Assembly (NCBI GenBank): GCA_029935455.1
Contig: JAOZKI010000023.1
Location: 1-33,396, forward strand
Source of the DNA: Lysobacterales bacterium
GTDB taxonomy: Bacteria; Pseudomonadota; Gammaproteobacteria; Xanthomonadales; SZUA-36
Reading direction: 5' to 3'
DNA length: 33,396 bases
The position numbers were made by a program, and so were the translations under genes. Under the pieces are notes generated by a model that saw only the letters and a list, made by a program, of their open reading frames with translations, was not told the DNA's origin and made no database searches. Positions 27,354-33,396 of this stretch are shown one piece after another (position 1 is the first letter of the stretch; the number at the start of each line of letters is the position of its first letter).

Positions 27354-27511
27354 CGGGCCTACCTCACTATTTTTTGCGATGGGCGCATCAGGCCCGGGCA
27401 AACAACCTATTTTCTGCACTGAGCGCCGCAGCGCCAGAGCAAACTATGCCAATCGTTTGACCGGAAGGGGCTTCGCCGCCTGGCGATGCAACCCTGCGCC
27501 GGTCAAGCGCC
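27354..27511 (-). other. Enlarged structured spacer between rplX and rplE
   Basis: A 158-bp gap within the spc operon. Near the rplX end it has the inverted repeat at 27457-27506. Nearer rplE it has a small GATG/CATC hairpin and a GCCCGGGC palindrome (27391-27398 region), then an AT-rich segment and the rplE ribosome binding site. No coding sequence of note is seen. Confidence 0.6.
27457..27506. repeat. Long inverted repeat in the rplX-rplE spacer
   Basis: Outer arms TTGACCGG (27457-27464) and CCGGTCAA (27499-27506) pair perfectly. Inside, AGGG/CCCT and then TCGCC/GGCGA can also pair around a four-base loop, so the 50 bases form a nearly continuous imperfect stem. It could be a regulatory mRNA structure or a REP-like palindromic unit; there is no U-run for termination. 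Confidence 0.6.
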
Positions 27512-27826
27512 TTAGATATCGACCGCTTCGCCGTTGGAACGGAACACGCGCACCTTGCGACCGTCTTCGAGCACCTTGAAGCTCACGCGGTCAGCCTTGC
27601 CCGTACCCGGGTTAAACAGCTGGACGTTAGAGGCATGGATCGGCGCTTCGCGCTCGATGATGCCGCCCTGGGTACCCAGCTGCGGGTTAGGCTTGGTGTG
27701 TTTCTTGACCATGTTCACGTTTTCCACCAGCAGACGGTCTTCCATCACGCGCAGCACCTGGCCTTTCTGGCCTTTGCTGCGACCGGTGGTCACGATTACT
27801 TCGTCACCTTTACGAATGCGTTTCAT
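27512..27826 (-). CDS. rplX: 50S ribosomal protein L24
   Basis: A 104-residue protein that initiates 50S assembly. The KOW motif ([24 protein letters not shown]) is at about 3-27, followed by the [12 protein letters not shown] segment and a C-terminal region of the bacterial type. It follows rplN by 15 bases. Confidence 0.98.
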   Translation of the reverse strand: MKRIRKGDEVIVTTGRSKGQKGQVLRVMEDRLLVENVNMVKKHTKPNPQLGTQGGIIEREAPIHASNVQLFNPGTGKADRVSFKVLEDGRKVRVFRSNGEAVDI

Positions 27827-27841
27827 ATCAGTACCTCCCGC

Positions 27842-28210
27842 TTACAGCACTTCGGGTGCGAGCGAGACAATTTTCATGAACCGCTCGCCGCGCAGTTCGC
27901 GGGTCACGGGACCAAAGATACGCGTGCCAACCGGCTCCAGCTTCTGGTTCAGCAGCACTGCTGCGTTACCATCAAAGCGGATCTTGGAACCGTCCGGACG
28001 ACGCACGCCGTGACGGGTGCGTACCACCAGAGCGTTGTACACCTCGCCCTTTTTCACCTTGCCGCGCGGGATCGCATCCTTGACGGTCACTTTGATCACG
28101 TCACCGATCTGCGCGTAACGGCGCTTGGATCCACCCAGCACCTTGATGCACTGAACCTGGCGCGCGCCGCTGTTATCTGCTGCGGACAGCATGCTTTGCA
28201 TCTGAATCAT
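27842..28210 (-). CDS. rplN: 50S ribosomal protein L14
   Basis: A 122-residue protein at the subunit interface. [20 protein letters not shown] is the canonical start, and the signature [21 protein letters not shown] block and the [16 protein letters not shown] end are conserved. ATG at 28210 is chosen; the frame is open further upstream without similarity. First gene of the spc operon set, 26 bases after rpsQ. No separate spc promoter is evident by eye. Confidence 0.98.
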   Translation of the reverse strand: MIQMQSMLSAADNSGARQVQCIKVLGGSKRRYAQIGDVIKVTVKDAIPRGKVKKGEVYNALVVRTRHGVRRPDGSKIRFDGNAAVLLNQKLEPVGTRIFGPVTRELRGERFMKIVSLAPEVL

Positions 28211-28236
28211 CGTTCTTTCCTCGACTAAGGCCGGTT

Positions 28237-28497
28237 CTAGACCGCGCGTTCCAGGACTTCGACCACCCGCCAGCTCTTGGAGCGTGACAGAGGACGGCAT
28301 TCCTCGATGCGTACGGTGTCGCCTTCGGCGCAGCTGTTTTCTTCGTCATGCGCTTTCACTTTCGTGGAACGCTTGATGTATTTGCCGTAGAGGGCATGCT
28401 TCACCTTGCGCTCCAGCAGCACGGTGACGGTTTTATCCATCTTGTCGCTGACCACGCGGCCAACCTGGCTGCGTTTTACGGTTTCTGCAGTGCTCAT
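28237..28497 (-). CDS. rpsQ: 30S ribosomal protein S17
   Basis: An 86-residue primary 16S rRNA-binding protein with an OB fold. The [18 protein letters not shown] segment and the conserved H-D-E-E-N and [10 protein letters not shown] blocks are present. Its ATG overlaps the rpmC stop (ATGA, 28494-28497), indicating coupled translation. Confidence 0.98.
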   Translation of the reverse strand: MSTAETVKRSQVGRVVSDKMDKTVTVLLERKVKHALYGKYIKRSTKVKAHDEENSCAEGDTVRIEECRPLSRSKSWRVVEVLERAV

Positions 28498-28697
28498 GAC
28501 TGACTACCCTCTTTCGCTTTCTCGTTCAGAACGGTCTGCACGCGAGCAATCTCACGGCGCACACGGCGCAGTTCGCTCGGCTGGCCCAGCTGGCCCGTGC
28601 CTTTTTGCATTCTGAGGTTGAACTGTTCCCGCAGCAGCCCCGTGAGTTCTTCACGCAGCTCCACGTCTGATTTGGCTCTCAATTCGTTCGCGTTCAT
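28494..28697 (-). CDS. rpmC: 50S ribosomal protein L29
   Basis: A 67-residue two-helix protein next to the polypeptide exit. [17 protein letters not shown] and the [14 protein letters not shown] helix are diagnostic. The ATG at 28697 shares its A with the rplP stop (TGATG), so it is chosen over the GTG one codon upstream. It overlaps rpsQ by four bases downstream. Confidence 0.98.
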   Translation of the reverse strand: MNANELRAKSDVELREELTGLLREQFNLRMQKGTGQLGQPSELRRVRREIARVQTVLNEKAKEGSQS

Positions 28698-29110
28698 CAC
28701 ATCACCGACCGGGTCACAAAGGTGGTTTTCACCGCCAGCTTGGCCGAGGCCAGGCGAAACGCTTCGCGCGCCTGATCTTCCGTCACGCCCTGAATTTCAT
28801 ACAGGACACGGCCGGGCTGGATCGGAGCCACCCAATATTCCACGTTACCTTTACCCTTACCCATACGAACCTCTACCGGCTTCTTGGTAATGGGCTTGTC
28901 GGGGAACACGCGGATCCACAACTTGCCGCCGCGTTTCACATAGCGCGTGATCGCACGACGGGCCGCTTCAATCTGACGCGCGGTGATAAAGCCGCGGGTC
29001 GTTGCTTTCAGGCCGTACTCACCAAAGCTCACGCGATTGTTCACGTGCGCCAGGCCGCGGTTACGTCCTTTCTGCGTCTTTCTGAATTTTGTACGTTTTG
29101 GCTGCAGCAT
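28697..29110 (-). CDS. rplP: 50S ribosomal protein L16
   Basis: A 137-residue protein near the A site. [11 protein letters not shown] at the N-terminus, the [17 protein letters not shown] block and the [12 protein letters not shown] segment are typical. The conserved Arg in the VRMGKGKG region is the one hydroxylated in E. coli by YcfD (family knowledge). It overlaps rpmC by one base. Confidence 0.98.
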   Translation of the reverse strand: MLQPKRTKFRKTQKGRNRGLAHVNNRVSFGEYGLKATTRGFITARQIEAARRAITRYVKRGGKLWIRVFPDKPITKKPVEVRMGKGKGNVEYWVAPIQPGRVLYEIQGVTEDQAREAFRLASAKLAVKTTFVTRSVM

Positions 29111-29121
29111 GGCTGTCTCTC

Positions 29122-29802
29122 CTAGCTCGCGCCTTTCTGGCTGCTCTGCTGTTCCTTGGCCCGGGCATGGCTGAGGTCAAAAACCTCACCCTTGTAGATC
29201 CAGACCTTCACACCCAGCACCCCATAGGTGGTGTGGGCTTCCACGAAACCGTAGTCCACGTCCGCCCGCAGCGTATGCAGCGGCACCTGGCCTTCCCGGT
29301 ACCACTCGGTGCGGGCGATGTCGGCGCCATTGAGGCGGCCGGAAACGCTGACCTTGATACCCAGCGCACCCAGGCGCATGGAGTTACCGACGGCACGCTT
29401 CATGGCACGACGGAACATGATGCGACGTTCCAGCTGCTGGGCGATGCCCTCAGCGACCAGTTTGGCGTCCAGTTCCGGCTTGCGAATCTCGGCCACCGTG
29501 ATGTGCGTGGGAACGCCCATCAGCTGGCTCACGTCGCGACGCAGTCGCTCGATGTCTTCGCCTTTCTTGCCGATCACGATGCCCGGACGAGCCGTGTGAA
29601 TCGTGATGCGCGCCGACTTGGCCGGACGCTCAATCTGGATGCGGCTAACGGCCGCCTGTGCCAGGCGCTTCTGCAAATACTCGCGCACTTCCAGATCGGA
29701 CTGGAGCTGCTCGGCATAATCGCCCTTCTCGGCGTACCAGGTTGAATTCCAGTCCTTGGCGATGCCCAGGCGAATTCCTGTTGGATGTACCTTCTGACCC
29801 AT
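29122..29802 (-). CDS. rpsC: 30S ribosomal protein S3
   Basis: A 226-residue protein at the mRNA entry. [14 protein letters not shown] starts it; the KH domain has [17 protein letters not shown], and the C-terminal domain includes [26 protein letters not shown]. It follows rplV by 18 bases and precedes rplP by 11 bases. Confidence 0.98.
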   Translation of the reverse strand: MGQKVHPTGIRLGIAKDWNSTWYAEKGDYAEQLQSDLEVREYLQKRLAQAAVSRIQIERPAKSARITIHTARPGIVIGKKGEDIERLRRDVSQLMGVPTHITVAEIRKPELDAKLVAEGIAQQLERRIMFRRAMKRAVGNSMRLGALGIKVSVSGRLNGADIARTEWYREGQVPLHTLRADVDYGFVEAHTTYGVLGVKVWIYKGEVFDLSHARAKEQQSSQKGAS

Positions 29803-29820
29803 AGTCTTTTCCCGGTCCTG

Positions 29821-30156
29821 TTATTCGCTGTCCGCGACCGTCACAGCAATGTGACTGGTGCGCTTCAGAATTTGGGTGCCACGGCCTTTGGCGCGGGCAC
29901 GGCCACGTTTCATGGTCGGGCCTTCGTCGACGGTGATGGTCTTGATCACCAGTTCGTCGATGTCCGCACCTTCGTTGTGTTCCGCGTTGGCGATGGCCGA
30001 CAGCAGCACCTTCTTGACGATGTGAGCCGCCTTCTTGGGGCTGAACGTCAGCAGCTGCTCTGCCTTCTCGACCGGCATGCCGCGCACCTGATCCGCCACC
30101 AGGCGGGCCTTCTGCGCGGAAATGCGGGCACCACTTAATTTCGCTGTTACCTGCAT
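29821..30156 (-). CDS. rplV: 50S ribosomal protein L22
   Basis: A 111-residue protein lining the exit tunnel. The globular part ([27 protein letters not shown]) and the beta-hairpin with basic tip ([21 protein letters not shown]) are typical. No insertion is seen in the hairpin. It follows rpsS by 10 bases. Confidence 0.98.
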   Translation of the reverse strand: MQVTAKLSGARISAQKARLVADQVRGMPVEKAEQLLTFSPKKAAHIVKKVLLSAIANAEHNEGADIDELVIKTITVDEGPTMKRGRARAKGRGTQILKRTSHIAVTVADSE

Positions 30157-30166
30157 GACTGCTTAC

Positions 30167-30439
30167 CTACTTCGTCTTGCGGTCACCGGCGTGACCCTTA
30201 AAGGTGCGCGTCGCCGCGAATTCACCAAGCTTGTGTCCGATCATCTGTTCGTTGATCAGAATCGGCACATGCTGGCGGCCGTTGTGAACTGCAATCGTCA
30301 GTCCAACCATGTCAGGCGTGATCATGGACCGGCGAGACCAGGTGCGGATGGGACGTTTGTTATTCGTCTCCAGCGCGTTTTCCACCTTGGCCTGCAGGTG
30401 ATGATCGATAAAAGGCCCTTTCTTAATTGATCTTGGCAT
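30167..30439 (-). CDS. rpsS: 30S ribosomal protein S19
   Basis: A 90-residue head protein that works with S13. [15 protein letters not shown], the [13 protein letters not shown] block and the [16 protein letters not shown] segment are the family signature. It follows rplB by 12 bases. Confidence 0.98.
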   Translation of the reverse strand: MPRSIKKGPFIDHHLQAKVENALETNNKRPIRTWSRRSMITPDMVGLTIAVHNGRQHVPILINEQMIGHKLGEFAATRTFKGHAGDRKTK

Positions 30440-30451
30440 TGGTCTGTCCCG

Positions 30452-31279
30452 TTACTTGCCTGAACGCTTACGGACGATGTACTTGTCCGTACGCTTGTTG
30501 CTGCGCGTCTTGTGGCCTTTCGTCGGCACGCCCCAGGGCGTGACCGGATGACGACCACCAGAGGTCTTGCCTTCACCACCGCCGTGCGGGTGATCCACCG
30601 GGTTCATGGCCACACCACGAACGGTCGGACGGATACCGCGCCAGCGTTTGGCACCGGCTTTACCCAGCTTCTCGAGGTTGTGCTCGGAGTTGGACACCTC
30701 ACCAATGGTGGCCCGGCAGCGGGTCGGCACCTTGCGCATCTCGCCGGAGCGCAGACGCAGGGTGGCGTACTGACCTTCACGTGCCACCAGCTGCACCGCC
30801 GCACCGGCACTCCGTGCCAGCTGGGCGCCTTTGCCCGGCTTGAGCTCCACGCAATGCACCACCGTACCGACGGGGATATTGCGCAGCGGCAGGGCGTTAC
30901 CGGCCTTGATGGACGCTTCGCGGCCACTCATCACCGGGTCGCCGGAGCGCAGGCTCTTGGGCGCGATGATGTAGCGACGCTCACCGTCTGCATACAGCAC
31001 CAGGGCGATGTGGGCACTGCGGTTCGGATCGTATTCAATACGCTCGACCTTGCCGGGAATCCCGTCCTTGTCGCGCTTGAAGTCGATCACACGGTAGTGC
31101 TGTTTGTGACCACCACCACGATGCCGGGTCGTAATACGACCGTTGTTGTTCCTGCCACCGGATTTGGATTTCTTTTCCAGCAGGGCGGCGTGCGGCGCGC
31201 CCTTGTGCAGGTGCTCATGACGTACCCGTACCACTCCACGGCGGCCAGGCGATGTCGGTTTTGCCTTAACAATTGCCAT
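30452..31279 (-). CDS. rplB: 50S ribosomal protein L2
   Basis: A 275-residue protein close to the peptidyl transferase centre. [18 protein letters not shown] in the N-terminal third and the strongly conserved [21 protein letters not shown] with the functional His near 230 are present. It follows rplW by 12 bases and precedes rpsS. Gene order and length are normal. Confidence 0.98.
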   Translation of the reverse strand: MAIVKAKPTSPGRRGVVRVRHEHLHKGAPHAALLEKKSKSGGRNNNGRITTRHRGGGHKQHYRVIDFKRDKDGIPGKVERIEYDPNRSAHIALVLYADGERRYIIAPKSLRSGDPVMSGREASIKAGNALPLRNIPVGTVVHCVELKPGKGAQLARSAGAAVQLVAREGQYATLRLRSGEMRKVPTRCRATIGEVSNSEHNLEKLGKAGAKRWRGIRPTVRGVAMNPVDHPHGGGEGKTSGGRHPVTPWGVPTKGHKTRSNKRTDKYIVRKRSGK

Positions 31280-31291
31280 GACACTCAGTCC

Positions 31292-31594
31292 TTAAACAGT
31301 TTCACCGCCCAGGAGGTCGATAACCTGACCTTCCTGAACACGAACGTAAGCTTTTTTCCAGTCGCTGCGTTTGCCGGCGCGCATCTTGAAGGACTTGGTT
31401 TTGCCCTTCACGTTGACCACGCGTACGGAGTCCACCTTCACTTCGAAGATTTCTTCCACGGCGGCCCGCACTTCTGCCTTGGTGGCATCCGTGGCGACCT
31501 TGAACACGTACTGGTTACCCTGCTCACCCACACGGGCGGTTTTTTCCGTCACCCGGGGTGCCAGCAGCACTTTATAGAGTCGATCGTTGCTCAT
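31292..31594 (-). CDS. rplW: 50S ribosomal protein L23
   Basis: A 100-residue exit-site protein that docks SRP and trigger factor. APRVTEKT at the N-terminal part and the extended loop [18 protein letters not shown] are typical. The ATG at 31594 overlaps the rplD stop (ATGA, 31591-31594) and has AGGAG upstream, so it is preferred over a GTG three codons earlier. Rho is not needed to explain spacing; translation is coupled to rplD. Confidence 0.98.
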   Translation of the reverse strand: MSNDRLYKVLLAPRVTEKTARVGEQGNQYVFKVATDATKAEVRAAVEEIFEVKVDSVRVVNVKGKTKSFKMRAGKRSDWKKAYVRVQEGQVIDLLGGETV

Positions 31595-32193
31595 CCCAGC
31601 CACTCCTGGATCTTGGCAACCGCGTCAACGGTTACGATCACTTTTTCCGCGGAAACCAGGCTGACCGGGTCAATACCGGCCACGTCCACGGCGTGGACAC
31701 CCACGACGTTCCGCGATGAGAGGTACAGGTTCTCATCCACCTCGGCGGTGATGATGAGGGCTTTTTCTGCATCCAGCGCCTTGAGCTGGCTGACCAGCTC
31801 CTTGGTGCTCGGCGTCGCCACCGTCAGCGCATCCACAACCACCAGCGCGTCTTTACGCACCAGCTCGGAGAAGATGGCCTGCAGGGCACCGCGGTACATC
31901 TTGCGGTTCACCTTTTGTGAATGGTCACGCGGCGTGGCTGCGAAGGTACGGCCACCGCCCACCCAGATGGGGGAACGGCTGGTACCGGCACGGGCCCGAC
32001 CGGTGCCTTTCTGGCGCCAGGGCTTCTTGCCGCCACCGCTGACTGCGGAGCGATTCTTCTGCGCTTTCGTTCCGGCGCGTGCGCCGGCCAGGTAGGCGGT
32101 TACCACCTGGTGCACCAGGGCTTCGGAGAAATCGCGACCGAAAGTCGCTTCCGACACCTGAATGTCTTTACCGCCTGCTACGTTGAGTTTCAT
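31591..32193 (-). CDS. rplD: 50S ribosomal protein L4
   Basis: A 200-residue protein lining the exit tunnel; in E. coli it also represses the S10 operon through the rpsJ leader and binds RNase [20 protein letters not shown] and the tunnel-loop sequence [15 protein letters not shown] are conserved. ATG at 32193 has GAGGTGA at the right distance, so it is chosen over a GTG at 32202. It follows rplC by 10 bases. Confidence 0.98.
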   Translation of the reverse strand: MKLNVAGGKDIQVSEATFGRDFSEALVHQVVTAYLAGARAGTKAQKNRSAVSGGGKKPWRQKGTGRARAGTSRSPIWVGGGRTFAATPRDHSQKVNRKMYRGALQAIFSELVRKDALVVVDALTVATPSTKELVSQLKALDAEKALIITAEVDENLYLSSRNVVGVHAVDVAGIDPVSLVSAEKVIVTVDAVAKIQEWLG

Positions 32194-32203
32194 CGTCGTC
32201 ACC

Positions 32204-32845
32204 TCAGTGCGTCTTCACGGACGGACGCACCGTCACGGTGCCGCCAGCAGCGCCCGGTACGGCGCCCTTGATCAGCAGCAGATTACGTTCTGAATCCACA
32301 CGTACCACTTCCAGGTTCTGCGTGGTGACACGCTCATCACCCATGTGGCCCGCCATTTTCTTACCCTTGAACACACGGCCCGGGGTCTGGCACTGGCCGA
32401 TGGAACCCGGCGCACGGTGCGACAGCGAGTTACCATGCGTGGCGTCCTGCATGTGGAAGTTGTGGCGCTTCACGGTACCCGCGAAGCCTTTACCTTTGCT
32501 GGTGCCGGTGACATCCACCAGCTGTCCCGCTTCAAACTGTTCAACATTCAGCTCGGCGCCGGTTTCCAGCTCCGTGCCTTCCTCGCCCTGCAGGCGGAAT
32601 TCCCACAGGCCGCGGCCGGCTTCCACGCCCGCTTTTGCATAGTGACCAGCAGCCGGCTTGCTCACGAGGTTCGTGCGCTTGCTGCCCGCCGTTACCTGCA
32701 GTGCACGGTAGCCGTCGGCGTCCTCGGTTTTCACCTGGGTCACCCGGTTCGGCGCTGCTTCGATCACCGTTACCGGGATGCTTTCTCCCTGCTCGGTGAA
32801 CACCCGGGTCATCCCGGCTTTGCGTCCAATAATTCCAATTGCCAT
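32204..32845 (-). CDS. rplC: 50S ribosomal protein L3
   Basis: A 213-residue early-assembly protein reaching the peptidyl transferase centre. [16 protein letters not shown] is the canonical start. The extended loop has [29 protein letters not shown]-type sequence, including the Gln (in the MQDATHG part) that PrmB methylates in E. coli L3. It lies between rpsJ (32 bases upstream) and rplD. Confidence 0.98.
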   Translation of the reverse strand: MAIGIIGRKAGMTRVFTEQGESIPVTVIEAAPNRVTQVKTEDADGYRALQVTAGSKRTNLVSKPAAGHYAKAGVEAGRGLWEFRLQGEEGTELETGAELNVEQFEAGQLVDVTGTSKGKGFAGTVKRHNFHMQDATHGNSLSHRAPGSIGQCQTPGRVFKGKKMAGHMGDERVTTQNLEVVRVDSERNLLLIKGAVPGAAGGTVTVRPSVKTH

Positions 32846-32877
32846 TGTTCTGTCTCTCGTCAATCGTGCCGGGACAA

Positions 32878-33189
32878 TCAGTACAGCTTGATCTGTACGT
32901 CCACACCGGCCGCCAGATCCAGCTTCATGAGCGAATCCACGGTTTTATCGTTGGGATCCACGATGTCCATAAGCCGCTTGTGCGTGCGGGTCTCGTACTG
33001 ATCACGCGCGTCCTTGTTGACGTGCGGAGAGATCAGCACCGTGTGCCGCTCGATGCGGGTGGGCAGCGGGATCGGGCCGCGCACCTGGGCGCCGGTCCGT
33101 TTCGCAGTCTCCACGATTTCCTGTGCTGAACGGTCGATCAGTCGGTGATCGAAGGCCTTCAGCCGGATTCGGATTCGTTGGTCAGCCAT
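32878..33189 (-). CDS. rpsJ: 30S ribosomal protein S10
   Basis: A 103-residue protein, also NusE in antitermination complexes. [16 protein letters not shown] and [18 protein letters not shown] are diagnostic. ATG at 33189 gives MADQRIRIR, aligned with the E. coli start; a GTG four codons earlier is also possible. It is the first gene of the S10 cluster, and the 156-bp gap after tuf carries three hairpins. Confidence 0.98.
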   Translation of the reverse strand: MADQRIRIRLKAFDHRLIDRSAQEIVETAKRTGAQVRGPIPLPTRIERHTVLISPHVNKDARDQYETRTHKRLMDIVDPNDKTVDSLMKLDLAAGVDVQIKLY

Positions 33190-33345
33190 AACTTTGCTCA
33201 CTCAGTCTCTTTAATGCCCCGGGACCTACCCGGGTTTTCATCTTTTATCGCCGGGGCGCCCACTGGCGCCGAGGCGAATCAAGTCAGTTTGCGTGCCCTG
33301 CCCTGCACCGGCTTCCGGTGCAGCACAGGCCGCGCGCGTAACGCT
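33190..33345 (-). promoter_or_regulatory. tuf-rpsJ spacer with three hairpins (S10 leader region)
   Basis: On the minus strand, in order after the tuf stop: stem CTGCACCGG/CCGGTGCAG (33323-33303, three-base loop), stem GGCGCC/GGCGCC (33270-33255, four-base loop), and stem CCCGGG/CCCGGG (33234-33218, five-base loop). The last is 28 bases before the rpsJ ATG. No U-run follows the first stem on the minus strand. The E. coli S10 leader is the target of L4 control; whether these stems do that here is not known. Confidence 0.5.
33303..33323 (-). terminator. Hairpin after tuf, no U-tract
   Basis: A perfect 9-bp stem with a three-base loop begins 22 bases after the tuf stop. The absence of a U-run argues for an mRNA-stabilising or pausing role, or a processing boundary, rather than full termination. 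Confidence 0.4.
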
Positions 33346-33396
33346 TTATTCGAAGATCTTGGCAACCACGCCCGCGCCAACGGTACGACCGCCTTC
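33346..33396 (-). CDS. tuf: Elongation factor Tu, C-terminal 16 residues
   Basis: The minus strand reads in frame E-G-G-R-T-V-G-A-G-V-V-A-K-I-F-E then TAA, which is the conserved end of EF-Tu, the GTPase that delivers aminoacyl-tRNA to the ribosome. The rest lies beyond the window. Its place directly upstream of rpsJ is the usual str-S10 order (rpsL-rpsG-fusA-tuf). Short as it is, the match is unambiguous. Confidence 0.93.
   Translation of the reverse strand, partial: EGGRTVGAGVVAKIFE

Noticed and set aside
30512-32095. A 527-codon open frame on the plus strand opposite rplB, rplW and rplD
   Set aside because: It is antisense to three highly conserved ribosomal protein genes, has low-complexity Thr/Gly/Arg composition and no recognisable family. 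Long antisense frames are common in GC-rich coding DNA.
33218-33238. A plus-strand terminator (CCCGGG stem followed by TTTT)
   Set aside because: No plus-strand gene lies upstream, so the stem is better read as part of the rpsJ leader on the minus strand.
1-33396. Mobile elements, CRISPR arrays, tRNA or rRNA genes, toxin-antitoxin or defence genes
   Set aside because: None was found. There are no direct-repeat arrays, transposase motifs or cloverleaf-like segments, and gene content is core throughout.

Overview
The window is core chromosome of a GC-rich gammaproteobacterium. It runs from the tail of gcvP, through stress and cell-division genes (rpoH, ftsEX, rhlB, trxA, rho), central metabolism (prpC, prpB, mdh, pdxB, typA, a class II DAHP synthase, dsbB), to the complete S10-spc-alpha ribosomal protein cluster and the last codons of tuf. 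Three features point to an early-branching, Xanthomonadales/Nevskiales/Salinisphaerales-like lineage rather than an enteric one: a fused aspartate kinase/diaminopimelate decarboxylase, a plant-type (class II) DAHP synthase, and the mdh-prpB-prpC grouping. The lineage is an inference; the class Gammaproteobacteria is well supported by protein similarity and by the rhlB/trxA-rho and ftsE-ftsX-rpoH gene orders. No mobile element, CRISPR array, tRNA, rRNA, prophage or obvious foreign island was seen.

Layout. 1-1198 (+): gcvP 3' end and a DCC-family thiol-disulfide protein. 1179-7978 (-): rhlB, ftsE, ftsX, rpoH and lysC-lysA fusion in transcription order, with a promoter region between ftsX and rpoH and a terminator between rpoH and lysCA. 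8214-10097 (+): trxA and rho, divergent from rhlB, with a 327-bp structured spacer before rho. 10195-13210 (-): mdh, prpB, prpC in transcription order, a compact operon. 13483-16541 (+): pdxB, typA. 16577-18464 (-): dsbB and aroG-II, one base apart. 18765-19277 (+): a DUF427 protein. 19363-33396 (-): tuf end, then rpsJ rplC rplD rplW rplB rpsS rplV rpsC rplP rpmC rpsQ rplN rplX rplE rpsN rpsH rplF rplR rpsE rpmD rplO secY rpmJ rpsM rpsK rpsD rpoA rplQ.

How it works together. The ribosomal block encodes 26 ribosomal proteins plus SecY and the RNA polymerase alpha subunit, with several start/stop overlaps (ATGA, TGATG, TAATG) that indicate translational coupling. The mdh-prpB-prpC operon encodes methylcitrate-cycle steps for propionyl-CoA disposal joined to malate oxidation; the methylcitrate dehydratase is not in the window. 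RhlB, Rho and thioredoxin form the usual RNA-metabolism/redox neighbourhood.

I did not find a convincing undescribed multi-gene system. The best items for a second look are non-coding: a 158-bp gap with a long inverted repeat between rplX and rplE, a sigma-E-like promoter overlapping a TATAAT box before rpoH, hairpins in the tuf-rpsJ spacer, an operator-like palindrome before dsbB, and a short overlapping leader reading frame before rho. All promoter and hairpin calls are by eye.
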